Of a stretch of DNA of 64,000 bases, positions 9,433 through 17,832 are shown piece after piece (position 1 is the first letter of the stretch; each line of letters opens with the position of its first letter). Under the pieces are notes generated by a model that ran no database searches, was not told the DNA's origin, and was given only the letters and a program-made list of their open reading frames with translations. Source of the stretch: an uncultured Pelagimonas sp. (GTDB taxonomy: Bacteria; Pseudomonadota; Alphaproteobacteria; Rhodobacterales; Rhodobacteraceae); NCBI GenBank assembly GCA_947497905.1, contig CANMIH010000007.1, positions 124,001-188,000 of the forward strand, in the 5' to 3' direction. Both the position numbers and the translations under genes were made by a program.

Positions 9433-9615
9433 CTGGGCGTGCGAACCTGTCGATAGGTCCACTCAATGACTTTGGAGGATCGATGAGATAGAGCCTGATG
9501 CTCGCTAAAATGTGCCTTTCCAACAAAACATCCATGACGAGGGAAGCGAAACATCGATGTCAGGCTACCAAGTTGACATGACGTGGAATTTGGCGGATAC
9601 AGCCGAAAGAAGAGC

Positions 9616-9693
9616 GGGCCGTTAGCTCAGCTGGATTAGAGCAGGGAACTTCTAATTCTCAGGTCGGGGGTTCGAGTCCTCCACGGCTCGCCA
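9616..9693 (+). tRNA. tRNA-Arg (anticodon TCT)
   Basis: The full cloverleaf is readable. The 7-bp acceptor stem pairs GGGCCGT with ACGGCTC (one G-T). The D arm is GCTC/GAGC and the anticodon stem GGGAA/TTCTC frames the loop CTTCTAA, whose anticodon is TCT. The T arm is GGGGG-TTCGAGT-CCTCC, followed by discriminator G and an encoded CCA. It decodes AGA (and AGG by wobble). The zone directly downstream is full of broken genes, so the gene may be an integration hotspot. Confidence 0.95.
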
Positions 9694-9724
9694 TTTCACC
9701 GTTATTGTCATTCGACAAGCAAAG

Positions 9725-9748
9725 ACCAACTTTTCGACAAAAGTTGGT
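9725..9748 (+). terminator. Hairpin behind tRNA-Arg
   Basis: A perfect 10-bp stem (ACCAACTTTT with AAAAGTTGGT) closes a CGAC tetraloop 31 nt after the tRNA 3' end. There is no strong T-tract after it on the plus strand, so it may be a weak terminator or a processing hairpin for the tRNA transcript. Confidence 0.5.
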
Positions 9749-9775
9749 GTTCTGGTGATTTCCAAGGACCGCGTA

Positions 9776-10353
9776 TCAGCGGCGGTCTGAACACTCAGAG
9801 AACACACTGAGCGCCGCGTTTTTCAGATAAATTCTAGGGTATTCGGTGTTGCGATCCTTAAACGGCCGTAATTTCATATCCTTGATGCGTGCCCGGATCG
9901 TGTTGCGATGAAGACCTGTGAGCTGCGCCAACACTGTTATGGTCACAAATTCCCTATGGAAGGCTTCGATGTCTCTCTTGGTTAGGCTTGGGTTGGGGCG
10001 CTGTGCGGAAGGATCCGCTGGGATCGATGCAGGACAGTGACCTTTCTCAAAGAAGCGTTACAATATTCCGGCCTCACGAATACCGATACTGCGGCCAAAA
10101 GCAGCCAGGGATGTCCCCTTTCTTTGTTTCGAGCTGGGATTAATCCGGATTTGCTCAGTAGCCGATGCGTTGGTTTCATCCTCCCTAACATAGAATGAGT
10201 GGTATCCCGTTTCACCTCCGCGCTGTCCCAATGCGAAACGCTTGCTGCGGATTGCTTCGATGATATTGCCTACCAGGATCAACTTGCGCCGCCGCGCGGT
10301 TTGGATCGTTTTCCAACTGAGCTCATCAAAAGAAACTGGACTTGCCAACTCGG
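9776..10353 (-). pseudogene. HTH-protein remnant, N-terminally truncated and with an in-frame stop
   Basis: On the minus strand one reading frame runs from the IS3 boundary near 10353 to a TGA at 9776 and is interrupted only by a TAA at 10058-10060 (context GIREAGIL-stop-RFFEKG). The last 70 residues hold a clear helix-turn-helix (LAQLTGLHRNTIRARIKDM). The upstream part (KTIQTARRRKLILVGNIIEA; GETGYHSFYVRED; FGRSIGIREAGIL) reads like the C-terminal half of a TniQ-like or plasmid/ICE-associated DNA-binding protein, but I cannot name the family firmly. The N-terminus has been replaced by IS3 sequence. It is dead as it stands. Confidence 0.55.
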
Positions 10354-10822
10354 TGATGGAGTAGCCCTCTGAAAGTGGTCCACCAACTGGGATAGATTGT
10401 CCCGCAAATTGGAGGACCAGCGATGGCTTGAAAACGAGAAAAGCCGAAAGAGATTGAATTGAAGCTTCGGCAGGTTGAAGTTCTGCAAGGACAAGGTGCG
10501 ACGGTTGCCGAGGCGGTACGCCAGATTGGCGTGACACAACAGACGTTCTATCGATGGCGCAAGCTGAACGGCGGGATGCAACGGTCTCAGCTTGCTCGGC
10601 TGAAGGAGCTAGAGAAAGAGAACCTGCGTTTGCGGCGGGCGGTGTCTGATCTGACGCTGGACAAGCTCATCCTTATTGAAGCTGCAAAGGGAGTGAGGGG
10701 CGTCCCCGGAAACGGTCACCAGACCGTTTCAGCCCTGAACGGGCGGAGCCCCTGAGCCCTTCGCGTCGTCGCAAGTGCATCACCATGTGCGGCGGGAGCT
10801 TGACGTATCAGAGCGCCGCGCC
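10354..10822 (+). mobile_element. IS3-family fragment (left end, orfA and start of orfB)
   Basis: The left inverted repeat (…AGTGGTCC core near 10374) resembles both ends of the full IS3 copy at 50145-51457. OrfA starts near 10423 and keeps the helix-turn-helix (AVRQIGVTQQTFYRW) and the leucine-zipper-like region (LKELEKENLRLRRAVSDL, then LDKLIL). It continues through a conserved hairpin block into the first codons of orfB (VRRELDVSERRA) and stops abruptly at about 10822, where broken acyl-CoA ligase sequence begins. The rest of the element is gone, so this is a one-ended relic. Confidence 0.8.
10691..10759. repeat. Structured hairpin block at the IS3 orfA/orfB junction (copy 1)
   Basis: The core is a 9-bp perfect stem, GAAACGGTC / GACCGTTTC (10709-10730), inside a larger GGGGC…GCCCC-bounded structure with a second mini-stem (GCCC/GGGC). 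The block differs from the copy at 50513-50580 at about three positions, although the flanking transposase sequence is far more diverged. Confidence 0.7.
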
Positions 10823-12371
10823 TGAACGATCCGCGGTTCCGCTTCGATCTGATCGCCTCGCCCGGGCAGGAGATTGGCGCGACGGTGGATGAATACATCG
10901 CCTATGCTGCGAGCCGCGAGACCACCAAGGCGATTGCGGTGTTCATGGAAAGCGCCCGCAATCCCGAAGGGCTGGTCGATGCGCTGAAGCTGGCGCGCGA
11001 TGCGGGCAAGCCGGTGGTGCTTTGCAAGGTGGGCCGCACCGAGGAAAGCGCCCGGCTGGCGCGGTCGCACACCGGGGCGCTGACGGGCAGCCATGCGGCC
11101 TATGAGGCGGTTTTCGAAGAATGCGGCGCGATTTCGGTGGACACAGTCGATGCGCTGATGAACATGGCGCTGCTGTGCTCCTCGGGCCGGGCGGTGCCGG
11201 ACTGGTGACCGACAGTGGCGGCCTGCGCGAAATGCAGGTGGATCTGGCGGCGGAAACCGGCACACCACTAGCGGTGCTGAGTTCTGAGACGCGGGCGGCG
11301 CTGAGAGAGGCCTTGCCGCCAGAGCTGGAACCGTCGAACCCGCTCGATTGCGCCGCTGACCTAACGGATGAATTTCCCAAGGTATTTGACCGGGGGCTTA
11401 GCATTCTGGCGCAGGCGCCGGAGGTGTCGATGCTGGGGTTCGAGGCGGATTTGCGCGACGATTATGTTTATGAACCGGTGCTGTTGGAATACGCCAAGCG
11501 GTTGCGGGAGCGCACTGATAAGCCAGTGTTTTACTATGCCAGCTTTGGCCAGACCCATAACCGGGGTATTGGCGAGGCGCTGGCGGGGCTAGGTGTGCCC
11601 TGTCTGAACGGGGCCGAGACGGCGATGCAGGCAGTGAAGGCGTTTCAGGCCTGGGCCGATGGCCTGCGGGCGGAGGCGGAACCTGCGCTTGAGGTGCCAG
11701 CAGCAGAGATGCTGCCTGCGCAATTGGATGAGGTCGCGAGTCTGGAGGTGCTGTCCAAGTTCAACATCCCCGGTGCGCTTAGCCGGGTGTGCAGTGATGC
11801 GGGTAGTATTGCTGCAGCCGGGCAAGAGCTTGGCTATCCGGTGGTGCTGAAAACCGCCGAGGCTGGGATCGACCACAAGAGCGACCTGGGCGGGGTGATC
11901 CTGAACCTAAGCGATGAGGCGGCGCTGGCGGCGGCTTATGCAGATTTGGCGGCGCAGCTGGGACCGCGGGCGGTGGTGCAGAAGCAGTCTGTGAAGGGTG
12001 TTGAACTGGCCTTTGGCTGCGTGATGGATCCGGATTTCGGGCCGCTGGTGATGGTGGCGCCGGGCGGCACGCTAGTGGAGCTGTTCGACGAGCGCGAGTT
12101 TGCCCGCGCGCCCTTTGGGCCGCAGCAGGCCGAGAAGATGATCCGCCGCCTGCGGGTGGCAAAGCTGATCGACGGGGTGCGGGGTGATGCGCCGCGGGAT
12201 ATGGCAGCGGCGGTAAAGGCGTTGAGTGCGTTTTCCGTGGCCTGTGCTGCGATGCGAGATCAGGTGGCGGAGATCGATGTGAACCCGGTGATGGTGACAG
12301 AGAGCGGGGCGATGGCAGTGGATGCGCTGATCGTACCCGCGCAAGACGTTGTGCGGGAGGCTGCGGAATGA
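10823..12371 (+). pseudogene. Broken ADP-forming acyl-CoA synthetase (acetate--CoA ligase family)
   Basis: The frame opens in the middle of the CoA-ligase domain (RFRFDLIASPGQEIGATVDE), its N-terminus lost at the IS3 boundary. It runs to about 11200, where the frame shifts between ALLCSSGRAV and GLVTDSGGLREMQ. The second segment (to 12371) holds the rest of the ligase-CoA domain and the ATP-grasp domain (GYPVVLKTAEAGIDHKSDLGGV; EIDVNPVMV). Intact relatives are about 700 residues. It overlaps the next gene's ATG by 4 nt, so it was once the first gene of the carnitine/dgcA-like operon. An in-frame start at 11121 could still yield a partial protein. Confidence 0.85.
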
Positions 12372-13804
12372 AGATTGCCATCCTTGGCGGCGGGGTGATT
12401 GGCGGCGGCTGGGCGGCGCGGTTCCTGCTGAATGGCCATGACGTGGCGGTCTACGACCCCGGCCCGGATGCCGAGCGCAAATTGGGCGAGGTTCTGAACA
12501 ACGCCCGCAGCAGCCTGCCTGCGCTCTATGATCGCCCCTTGCCGCCCGAGGGGTGGCTGAGCTTTGCCTCGTCTCTGGCCGAAGCCGTGGAAGGCGCGGA
12601 TTGGGTACAAGAAAGTGCGCCGGAACGGCTGGAGGTAAAACAGGCTCTGTACAGCGAGATCGAGCCGCTATTGGGGACGGAGACGGTGCTGGCCTCTTCG
12701 ACCTCGGGCTACAAGCCGAGCCAGCTGCAGGAACTGCTGGCGCAGCCCGAACGGCTGATCGTCGCGCATCCGTTCAACCCGGTTTACCTGGTGCCTTTGG
12801 TCGAGGTCGTGGGCTCGGACGCGACACCGGAGGATTTGAAGCTCCGCGCGGCGGAGGTGCTGCGCGGGATCGGGATGCATCCCTTGGTGATGGGCTGCGA
12901 GATCGACGGGTTCATCGGCAACCGGCTGCAGGAAGCAGTTTGGCGCGAGACACTGTGGATGGTGAAGGAGGGTGTTGCCACCACGCAGGAAATTGACGAG
13001 GCGATCCTCTATGGCTTTGGGTTGCGGTGGGCGCAGATGGGGCAGTTCGACACCTACCGGCTGGCAGGCGGTGAGGCCGGGATGCGGCATTTTCTGGCGC
13101 AGTTTGGGCCGTCTTTGCAGGAGCCGCTGACTCGGTTGATGGATGTGCCAGAGTTGGATGAGACCTTGGTCGAGCAGCTGGCGGCGCAGTCCGACGCGCA
13201 GTCAGGCCATATGAGTATCCGCGATATGGAGCGGGCGCGGGATGCCAATCTGGTGGCGCTGATCCGGGCCTTGAAACAGCAGGAGACCGGGGCAGGGCGC
13301 ACGGTGAAGGCGCAGGAAGTTGCGCTGACGATCCCGCAATCGGCGGACTTGCCGGTGACCGCCAAACGGGTGATCCCGCCGAGCTGGACCGATGCCAACG
13401 GCCATATGAACGAGGCGCATTACATCGAGGTGGCGTCGAACGCTGCCGATGCGCTGACCGAAAGCTGCGGGGTGACGGCGGAGTATATCGCGGGCGGCAA
13501 CAGCCATTTCACGGCCGAAACCCATGTGCGCTATCTGGCAGAGCTGCATGAAGGCGATGAGATCTCCGTGCAGACACAAGTGCTGCATGGTTCTGGCAAG
13601 AAGACGCATCTGTTCCACCGGATCCTGGGGCCGGGTGGTCTGAGTGCCACGGTCGAGATGATGATCCTGCATGTGGATCTGGACAGCCGCCGAACGTCAG
13701 ACCCTTTGCCGCATGTCGCCGATGCCTTGAATGCGCTGGAATACGCACATTCTCATTTGCCACGCCCTGATGGTGTCGGGGCCGCAATCCGTGATTTGAC
13801 TTAA
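12368..13804 (+). CDS. Carnitine 3-dehydrogenase fused to a thioesterase domain
   Basis: The 478-residue protein has an N-terminal 3-hydroxyacyl-CoA-dehydrogenase-like NAD domain (LGGGVIGGGWAARFLLNG, residues 4-21; HPFNPVYLVPLVEVVGS about 135; EIDGFIGNRLQEAVWRE about 178) and a C-terminal hot-dog thioesterase domain from about residue 340 (PPSWTDANGHMNEAHYIEVA). This exact fusion is known for L-carnitine dehydrogenases that make 3-dehydrocarnitine, the thioesterase half acting on betainyl-CoA. The dgcA-like gene downstream fits onward degradation of the glycine betaine product. No beta-keto acid cleavage enzyme is seen here, so the pathway must be completed elsewhere. Confidence 0.85.
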   Translation: MKIAILGGGVIGGGWAARFLLNGHDVAVYDPGPDAERKLGEVLNNARSSLPALYDRPLPPEGWLSFASSLAEAVEGADWVQESAPERLEVKQALYSEIEPLLGTETVLASSTSGYKPSQLQELLAQPERLIVAHPFNPVYLVPLVEVVGSDATPEDLKLRAAEVLRGIGMHPLVMGCEIDGFIGNRLQEAVWRETLWMVKEGVATTQEIDEAILYGFGLRWAQMGQFDTYRLAGGEAGMRHFLAQFGPSLQEPLTRLMDVPELDETLVEQLAAQSDAQSGHMSIRDMERARDANLVALIRALKQQETGAGRTVKAQEVALTIPQSADLPVTAKRVIPPSWTDANGHMNEAHYIEVASNAADALTESCGVTAEYIAGGNSHFTAETHVRYLAELHEGDEISVQTQVLHGSGKKTHLFHRILGPGGLSATVEMMILHVDLDSRRTSDPLPHVADALNALEYAHSHLPRPDGVGAAIRDLT

Positions 13805-13816
13805 GAGGCAGTAGCT

Positions 13817-15781
13817 ATGAGCCAAGCCAGTTTTCCCAATCTGTTTTCGCCGATCACCCTTGGCAGTCTGACACTGCGCAACCGAATTGCCTCAACTGGG
13901 CATGAGACCCATCTGAACGAGAAGGGGCGGATCGGTGACCGGATGATCGCCTATCACGAAGCCCGAGCGCGAGGCGGTGCCGGGCTGATAGTGGTAGAGG
14001 TGGCATTGGTGCATCCAAGTGCGGTCTTTGTGGCAGACCCGATCCGGGTCGATACGGACGACTGCATCCCTGGCTACCAACAGCTGGCAGAGGCGGTAAA
14101 GGGCCACGGCAGCGGGTTGATTGCGCAGCTGTTCCATCCGGGCCGCGAGATGCTGGCCTCGGAAGACGGCACCGCACCGGTTTCCTACAGCGCCTCGGCT
14201 ACGCCAAATGAACGTTTCCATGTGATGCCGCGGTCAATGACGCCCGAGATGATTGCCGAGTTGATCTCCTCCTATGGGGCGGCGGCACGTCGGATGCAGA
14301 GCGCAGGGTTGGATGGGGTCGAGATTGTCGCCTCGCATGGCTATCTGCCGGCTCAATTCCTGAACGGGCAGGTGAACAGGCGCGAGGATGAATATGGTGG
14401 CTCGCTGGAGAACCGGACCCGGTTTATCCGTGAGATTGTGACAGCGATCCGGGCGGAGACCGGGGAAGGCTTTGCTGTGGGATTGCGCCTTTCAGGTGAT
14501 GAGCGCAGCCATGAGGGGCTGGAACCAGATGAGATTCTGGATGCATGCGAAATGATCGCAAGCGATGGAACACTGGATTACGTGAGCGTTGTTGCGGGAT
14601 CCTCGGCGACGCTGGCAGGCTCTGTCCATATTGCGCCGCCGATGTACGAAGGCGTGGGTTATACAGCGCCATTAGGGCAGGCAATCCGCGCGCGGACTGG
14701 GCTGGTGACCATCGTGACAGGCCGGATCAACCAGCCGCAGGAGGCAGAACGTATCATTGCCAGCGGCCAGGCGGATCTTTGCGGCATGACTCGGGCGATG
14801 ATCTGCGACCCGGAAGTCGGCAACAAGGCGCGGGAAGGGCGGGTGGACGACATCCGCGCCTGCATCGGTTGCAACCAGGCTTGTATTGGGCATTTCCACG
14901 ACGGTTATCCAATCTCTTGTATTCAGAACCCGGTGAGCGGGAGGGAGTTGCAGCTTGCTTTGCCCGCGATGGCGGTCACCAAACGCCGGGTGATGGTTGT
15001 TGGCGGTGGCCCCGGAGGCATGAAAGCAGCTGCGGTTGCAGCAGAGCGTGGGCACGAGGTGGTTCTGTTCGAACGGAATAGCCGGCTCGGCGGACAGGCA
15101 AAGCTGGCACAGCTTTTGCCGCATCGGGCTGAGTTCGGAGGGATTATCACGAACCTCACCCGCGAGATGGAGCTGGCGGGGGTAGAGATCCGCACGGGCG
15201 TTTCGGTGGATAAGACGGAGATCGTAAACTATGCCCCAGATGCGCTGATCATTGCCACCGGTGCTGCGCCGCGTTGGCCGGACTTCGAAGGCCGGAATGA
15301 CCTTCATGTGGCAGATGCTTGGCAAGTGCTGCAAGGACAGGTTGAGATAGGAAAATCGGTTCTAGTGGCGGATTGGCGGGCCGATTGGATTGGCATGGGC
15401 GTAGCAGAATTTTTGGCGCAGAACGGTCATCATGTGAGGTTGGCAGTGAATGGTTATATGCCAGGGCAGACTATCCAGATGTATGTGCGCGATGCGGGCA
15501 TCGGGCGACTGCACAGCCTGGGGGTAGAGGCGCTGCCATATATGCGGCTGTTTGGTGCAGATGAGGACAGTGTCTATCTGCAGCACATCATGAGCAACGC
15601 GGCGGAGATCTGCGAGAATGTTGATACGCTGGTTCTGTGCCAGGGCCATGTGCCTCAGACCGGTGTAGAAGCGATAGCAATCGGTTTGGGTTTGGAGCAT
15701 TCCCTTGTTGGTGATTGCGTCGCTCCGCGCACGGCAGAAGAAGCAGTATTGGAAGGGCTGCGTAGCGGAATGGGGGTCTAG
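13817..15781 (+). CDS. dgcA: Old-yellow-enzyme/TMADH-type oxidoreductase, dimethylglycine dehydrogenase-like (DgcA)
   Basis: At 654 residues it has a FMN TIM barrel (about 1-370; LFSPITLGSLTLRNRI, VASHGYLPAQFLNG, NRREDEYGGSLENR) followed by a 4Fe-4S motif (CIGCNQACIGH, then SCIQNP) and an FAD/NAD(P)-binding half (VMVVGGGPGGMKAA about 395). The architecture is that of trimethylamine dehydrogenase, stachydrine demethylase and DgcA. Position 12 nt after a carnitine dehydrogenase gene favours demethylation of dimethylglycine or a related betaine breakdown product. The exact N-methyl substrate is inferred, not shown. Confidence 0.8.
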   Translation: MSQASFPNLFSPITLGSLTLRNRIASTGHETHLNEKGRIGDRMIAYHEARARGGAGLIVVEVALVHPSAVFVADPIRVDTDDCIPGYQQLAEAVKGHGSGLIAQLFHPGREMLASEDGTAPVSYSASATPNERFHVMPRSMTPEMIAELISSYGAAARRMQSAGLDGVEIVASHGYLPAQFLNGQVNRREDEYGGSLENRTRFIREIVTAIRAETGEGFAVGLRLSGDERSHEGLEPDEILDACEMIASDGTLDYVSVVAGSSATLAGSVHIAPPMYEGVGYTAPLGQAIRARTGLVTIVTGRINQPQEAERIIASGQADLCGMTRAMICDPEVGNKAREGRVDDIRACIGCNQACIGHFHDGYPISCIQNPVSGRELQLALPAMAVTKRRVMVVGGGPGGMKAAAVAAERGHEVVLFERNSRLGGQAKLAQLLPHRAEFGGIITNLTREMELAGVEIRTGVSVDKTEIVNYAPDALIIATGAAPRWPDFEGRNDLHVADAWQVLQGQVEIGKSVLVADWRADWIGMGVAEFLAQNGHHVRLAVNGYMPGQTIQMYVRDAGIGRLHSLGVEALPYMRLFGADEDSVYLQHIMSNAAEICENVDTLVLCQGHVPQTGVEAIAIGLGLEHSLVGDCVAPRTAEEAVLEGLRSGMGV

Positions 15782-16156
15782 CAGGAAAGTCTGGGAACGG
15801 GGGACGCAACCCTTGGTGATGCTCTATCCGATTTTGTGGTGAATGATTGGCCAGCTAACCTCGATCAGTTCTAGAAGGACAAATTTAAAGAAGGAACCTA
15901 TGGCTTCGAGTGAGTTCGTTGTCTCTCGATATCGGTGACTGTTACTAACTTTTAGGGTGAGGGATGAAGGGCGGCAATCGATATCGATCGTCATAGGATC
16001 CAGCGCAAGAGGACGCTACTTAAGAGCGGGATCATGGCTTTGCCTGCTTGCTGTGAGAGCGGAGTGGGTTTTGCATTGCCGGACAGCGAAAGAGGGGTCG
16101 GGGTTGTTGGGCTAAGAGTGAAACGGCATCCGAACTGATTTATTAGTTGTTTCTTG
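15782..16156. other. Intergenic stretch without recognisable features
   Basis: These 375 nt carry stop codons in all frames I followed. The only local symmetry is a short ATCGATATCGAT palindrome near 15980. I see no gene, RNA or IS end. Confidence 0.6.
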
Positions 16157-16440
16157 TCAGTCCAGCGCTTGTATCAATGCGGTGTCGGCAGTGCATGCAT
16201 TTGCACGTTTGGCATGGGGCTCAGGATGGGCCCCTGAGGTGTAACAGGCGCGGGCTTGGTCCATACTCTCAAATTCAAAGATGACACGGCGCACCCATTG
16301 GGTGCCTTCTAATGTTTCCGCATCACCGCGTGCCAGCAAACTGGCTCCAAAGGAGCTGGAGGCTTCCGGCGCGATTGCCTGATACCCTAGGCGTCTAGGT
16401 CGCTCACGGTGACGTTGGCGATCCAATAGGCTTTGGGCAT
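16157..16440 (-). pseudogene. DUF1330-family gene with a frameshift
   Basis: The ATG at 16440 starts MPKAYWIANVTVSDLDA, the standard beginning of a DUF1330 (dimeric alpha-beta barrel) protein, and then meets TAG. In the next frame the family continues at once (YQAIAPEASSSFGASLLARG; VIFEFESMDQARACYTS), so a 1-2 nt (or 4-nt) indel near 16388 split a gene of about 95 codons. It starts one nucleotide after the GntR stop and was co-transcribed with it. The function of the family is unknown; relatives often sit in catabolic clusters. Confidence 0.8.
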
Positions 16441-16441
16441 C

Positions 16442-17125
16442 TCAGGTTCTTTCTTCTTCAGCCAGAAGTCGCTCGGCGATGGTGGCCGTGTCCTTGAGGT
16501 GTGCGTGAACTGCGGCCTCTGCCGCATCCGCGTTTCCAGAAATGATGGCGTCACAAATGGCCTGCATATGTGATGGACCGGGCTGGGCGCGTTTGGTCGA
16601 TGCAAGGGTGAGCATGCGCAGGCGGCTGATACGGCCATTCAGGCGCTGCACGATGCCCCATGCAATGTGATGTCCTGCACCTTCAAAGATTTCCGAGTAA
16701 AAATCGGCCGTTGCACGAAACAGCGCACCAGGCGTCTTGTCCGCGAACCCTTGTTTGAGATGGGTCAGCGCCACCTGAAGGGCCTGCGCCCGTTCGGGCG
16801 TGATCTGGCTGGCGCAGGTGCGGGCAGCTGCGGTTTCAAGCATGCGCCGGATTTCATAGATCTGCCGCGCATCGTCCCAGTTCATCACGGCTACAATCGG
16901 GCCGCGCCCCGGCAAAATATCCACCAGACCCTCGGCTTCGAGAAAGCGGATTGTTTCTCGAATGACGGTGCGGCTGACGCCCAGTTGCTCGCACAGCGGG
17001 CGTTCCACAAGCCGTTCGCCGGGTTTGAAGTGCCCTTCAATGATGGCCTCGCGCATCCGTTCTTGAACCATTTCGCGCAGGGTCGCGGGCGGATGTTCGA
17101 TCTTTGAAAGTACTGTCTTGTCCAT
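16442..17125 (-). CDS. GntR-family (FCD) regulator of the tgn-like cluster
   Basis: The start at 17125 (MDKTVLSKIEHPPA) gives 227 residues. A longer frame from 17173 would run into the promoter region. It has a winged helix-turn-helix (RMREAIIEGHFKPGERLVER; LGVSRTVIRETIRFLEAEG) and an FCD domain with the conserved His residues (for example HMQAICDAIISGNADAAEAA). It is divergent from the catabolic operon, and a 14-bp perfect palindrome of FCD-operator type sits on the facing promoter. It is therefore probably a repressor released by the pathway substrate or an intermediate. Confidence 0.87.
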   Translation of the reverse strand: MDKTVLSKIEHPPATLREMVQERMREAIIEGHFKPGERLVERPLCEQLGVSRTVIRETIRFLEAEGLVDILPGRGPIVAVMNWDDARQIYEIRRMLETAAARTCASQITPERAQALQVALTHLKQGFADKTPGALFRATADFYSEIFEGAGHHIAWGIVQRLNGRISRLRMLTLASTKRAQPGPSHMQAICDAIISGNADAAEAAVHAHLKDTATIAERLLAEEERT

Positions 17126-17166
17126 GAGTTGGGGATAGCAGCGCGATGCGTCTGGGGCAAGGAGAG

Positions 17167-17197
17167 TTGACACTCCATAGTATGGTATACCATAAGA
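17167..17197 (+). promoter_or_regulatory. Sigma70 promoter overlapped by a GntR operator
   Basis: TTGACA (17167-17172) is a perfect -35 box. A CATAAG/TAAGAT -10-like hexamer follows at about 18 nt spacing. Between and over them lies TATGGTATACCATA (17181-17194), a perfect palindrome containing the ATGGTATACCAT pattern common to FCD GntR repressors. Binding there would block polymerase. The transcript would begin about 25 nt before the DUF1185 gene. Confidence 0.75.
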
Positions 17198-17229
17198 TAG
17201 GTGACGAATCGAAACTGTTAGGTGCCGCT

Positions 17230-17832
17230 ATGCCCGCTGAAATCCGCAAAACTCTGCTTCATGTCGAAAACACATTGATCGAGGGTGGTAAGGTTGCTGA
17301 AACACCCCTCAAGATGATTGCCGCAATTGCCGTCATCACAAACCCTTGGGCGGGAAAGGGATTTGTTGAAGATCTGAAGCCGGGCATTCTTGATTGTGCG
17401 CCGGGTCTGGGTTCGCTGCTGACCGACATGGTGCTTGAGGCCGCAGGGGGCGGAGACAAGGTTGAAGGTTATGGCAAATCCGCAATTGTTGGGGTGAATG
17501 GCGAGGTGGAACATGGCTCCGCTCTGATCCACACCCTGCAGTTTGGCAATTTCTATCGCAATGCCGTGGGTGCAAAATCCTATCTGTCCTTCACCAACAC
17601 GCGTGGACCCGCAAATGCCTCTTTGCAGATTCCGCTGATGGATAAGCATGATGGCGGGAAGCGCAGCCATTACCTGACCATCCAGACACAAATTGCAGAT
17701 GCGCCTGCACCCGATGAGATCGTGATCGCACTTGGCGCCTCCATTGGGGGACGTCCGCATCACCGGATTGGCGATCGTTATCAGGATCTGAAGGAGCTGG
17801 GGCATGACGTTGACAACCCTGCAGCTGTCTAA
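17230..17832 (+). CDS. Amino acid synthesis family protein (DUF1185)
   Basis: The ATG at 17230 (MPAEIRKTLLHVENTLIEGG) gives 200 residues; an upstream in-frame start lies inside the promoter and is rejected. The sequence is typical of the DUF1185/'AA_synth' family (VITNPWAGKGFVEDLKPG; HGSALIHTLQFGNFYRNAVGA; SIGGRPHHRIGDRYQDL). The biochemical role is not established. It is the first gene of the operon here, and its 3' end overlaps the hydrolase start by 29 nt, so it probably serves the same pathway. A ring- or amide-processing role is possible but unproven. Confidence 0.8.
   Translation: MPAEIRKTLLHVENTLIEGGKVAETPLKMIAAIAVITNPWAGKGFVEDLKPGILDCAPGLGSLLTDMVLEAAGGGDKVEGYGKSAIVGVNGEVEHGSALIHTLQFGNFYRNAVGAKSYLSFTNTRGPANASLQIPLMDKHDGGKRSHYLTIQTQIADAPAPDEIVIALGASIGGRPHHRIGDRYQDLKELGHDVDNPAAV

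Noticed and set aside
11779-12381. 200-codon minus-strand frame, Pro/Arg/Ser-rich
   Set aside because: Typical antisense shadow in high-GC DNA over the acyl-CoA ligase relic.
9616-16156. Prophage or integrative element downstream of tRNA-Arg
   Set aside because: No integrase, structural, relaxase or transfer genes are seen; only IS pieces and decayed metabolic genes.
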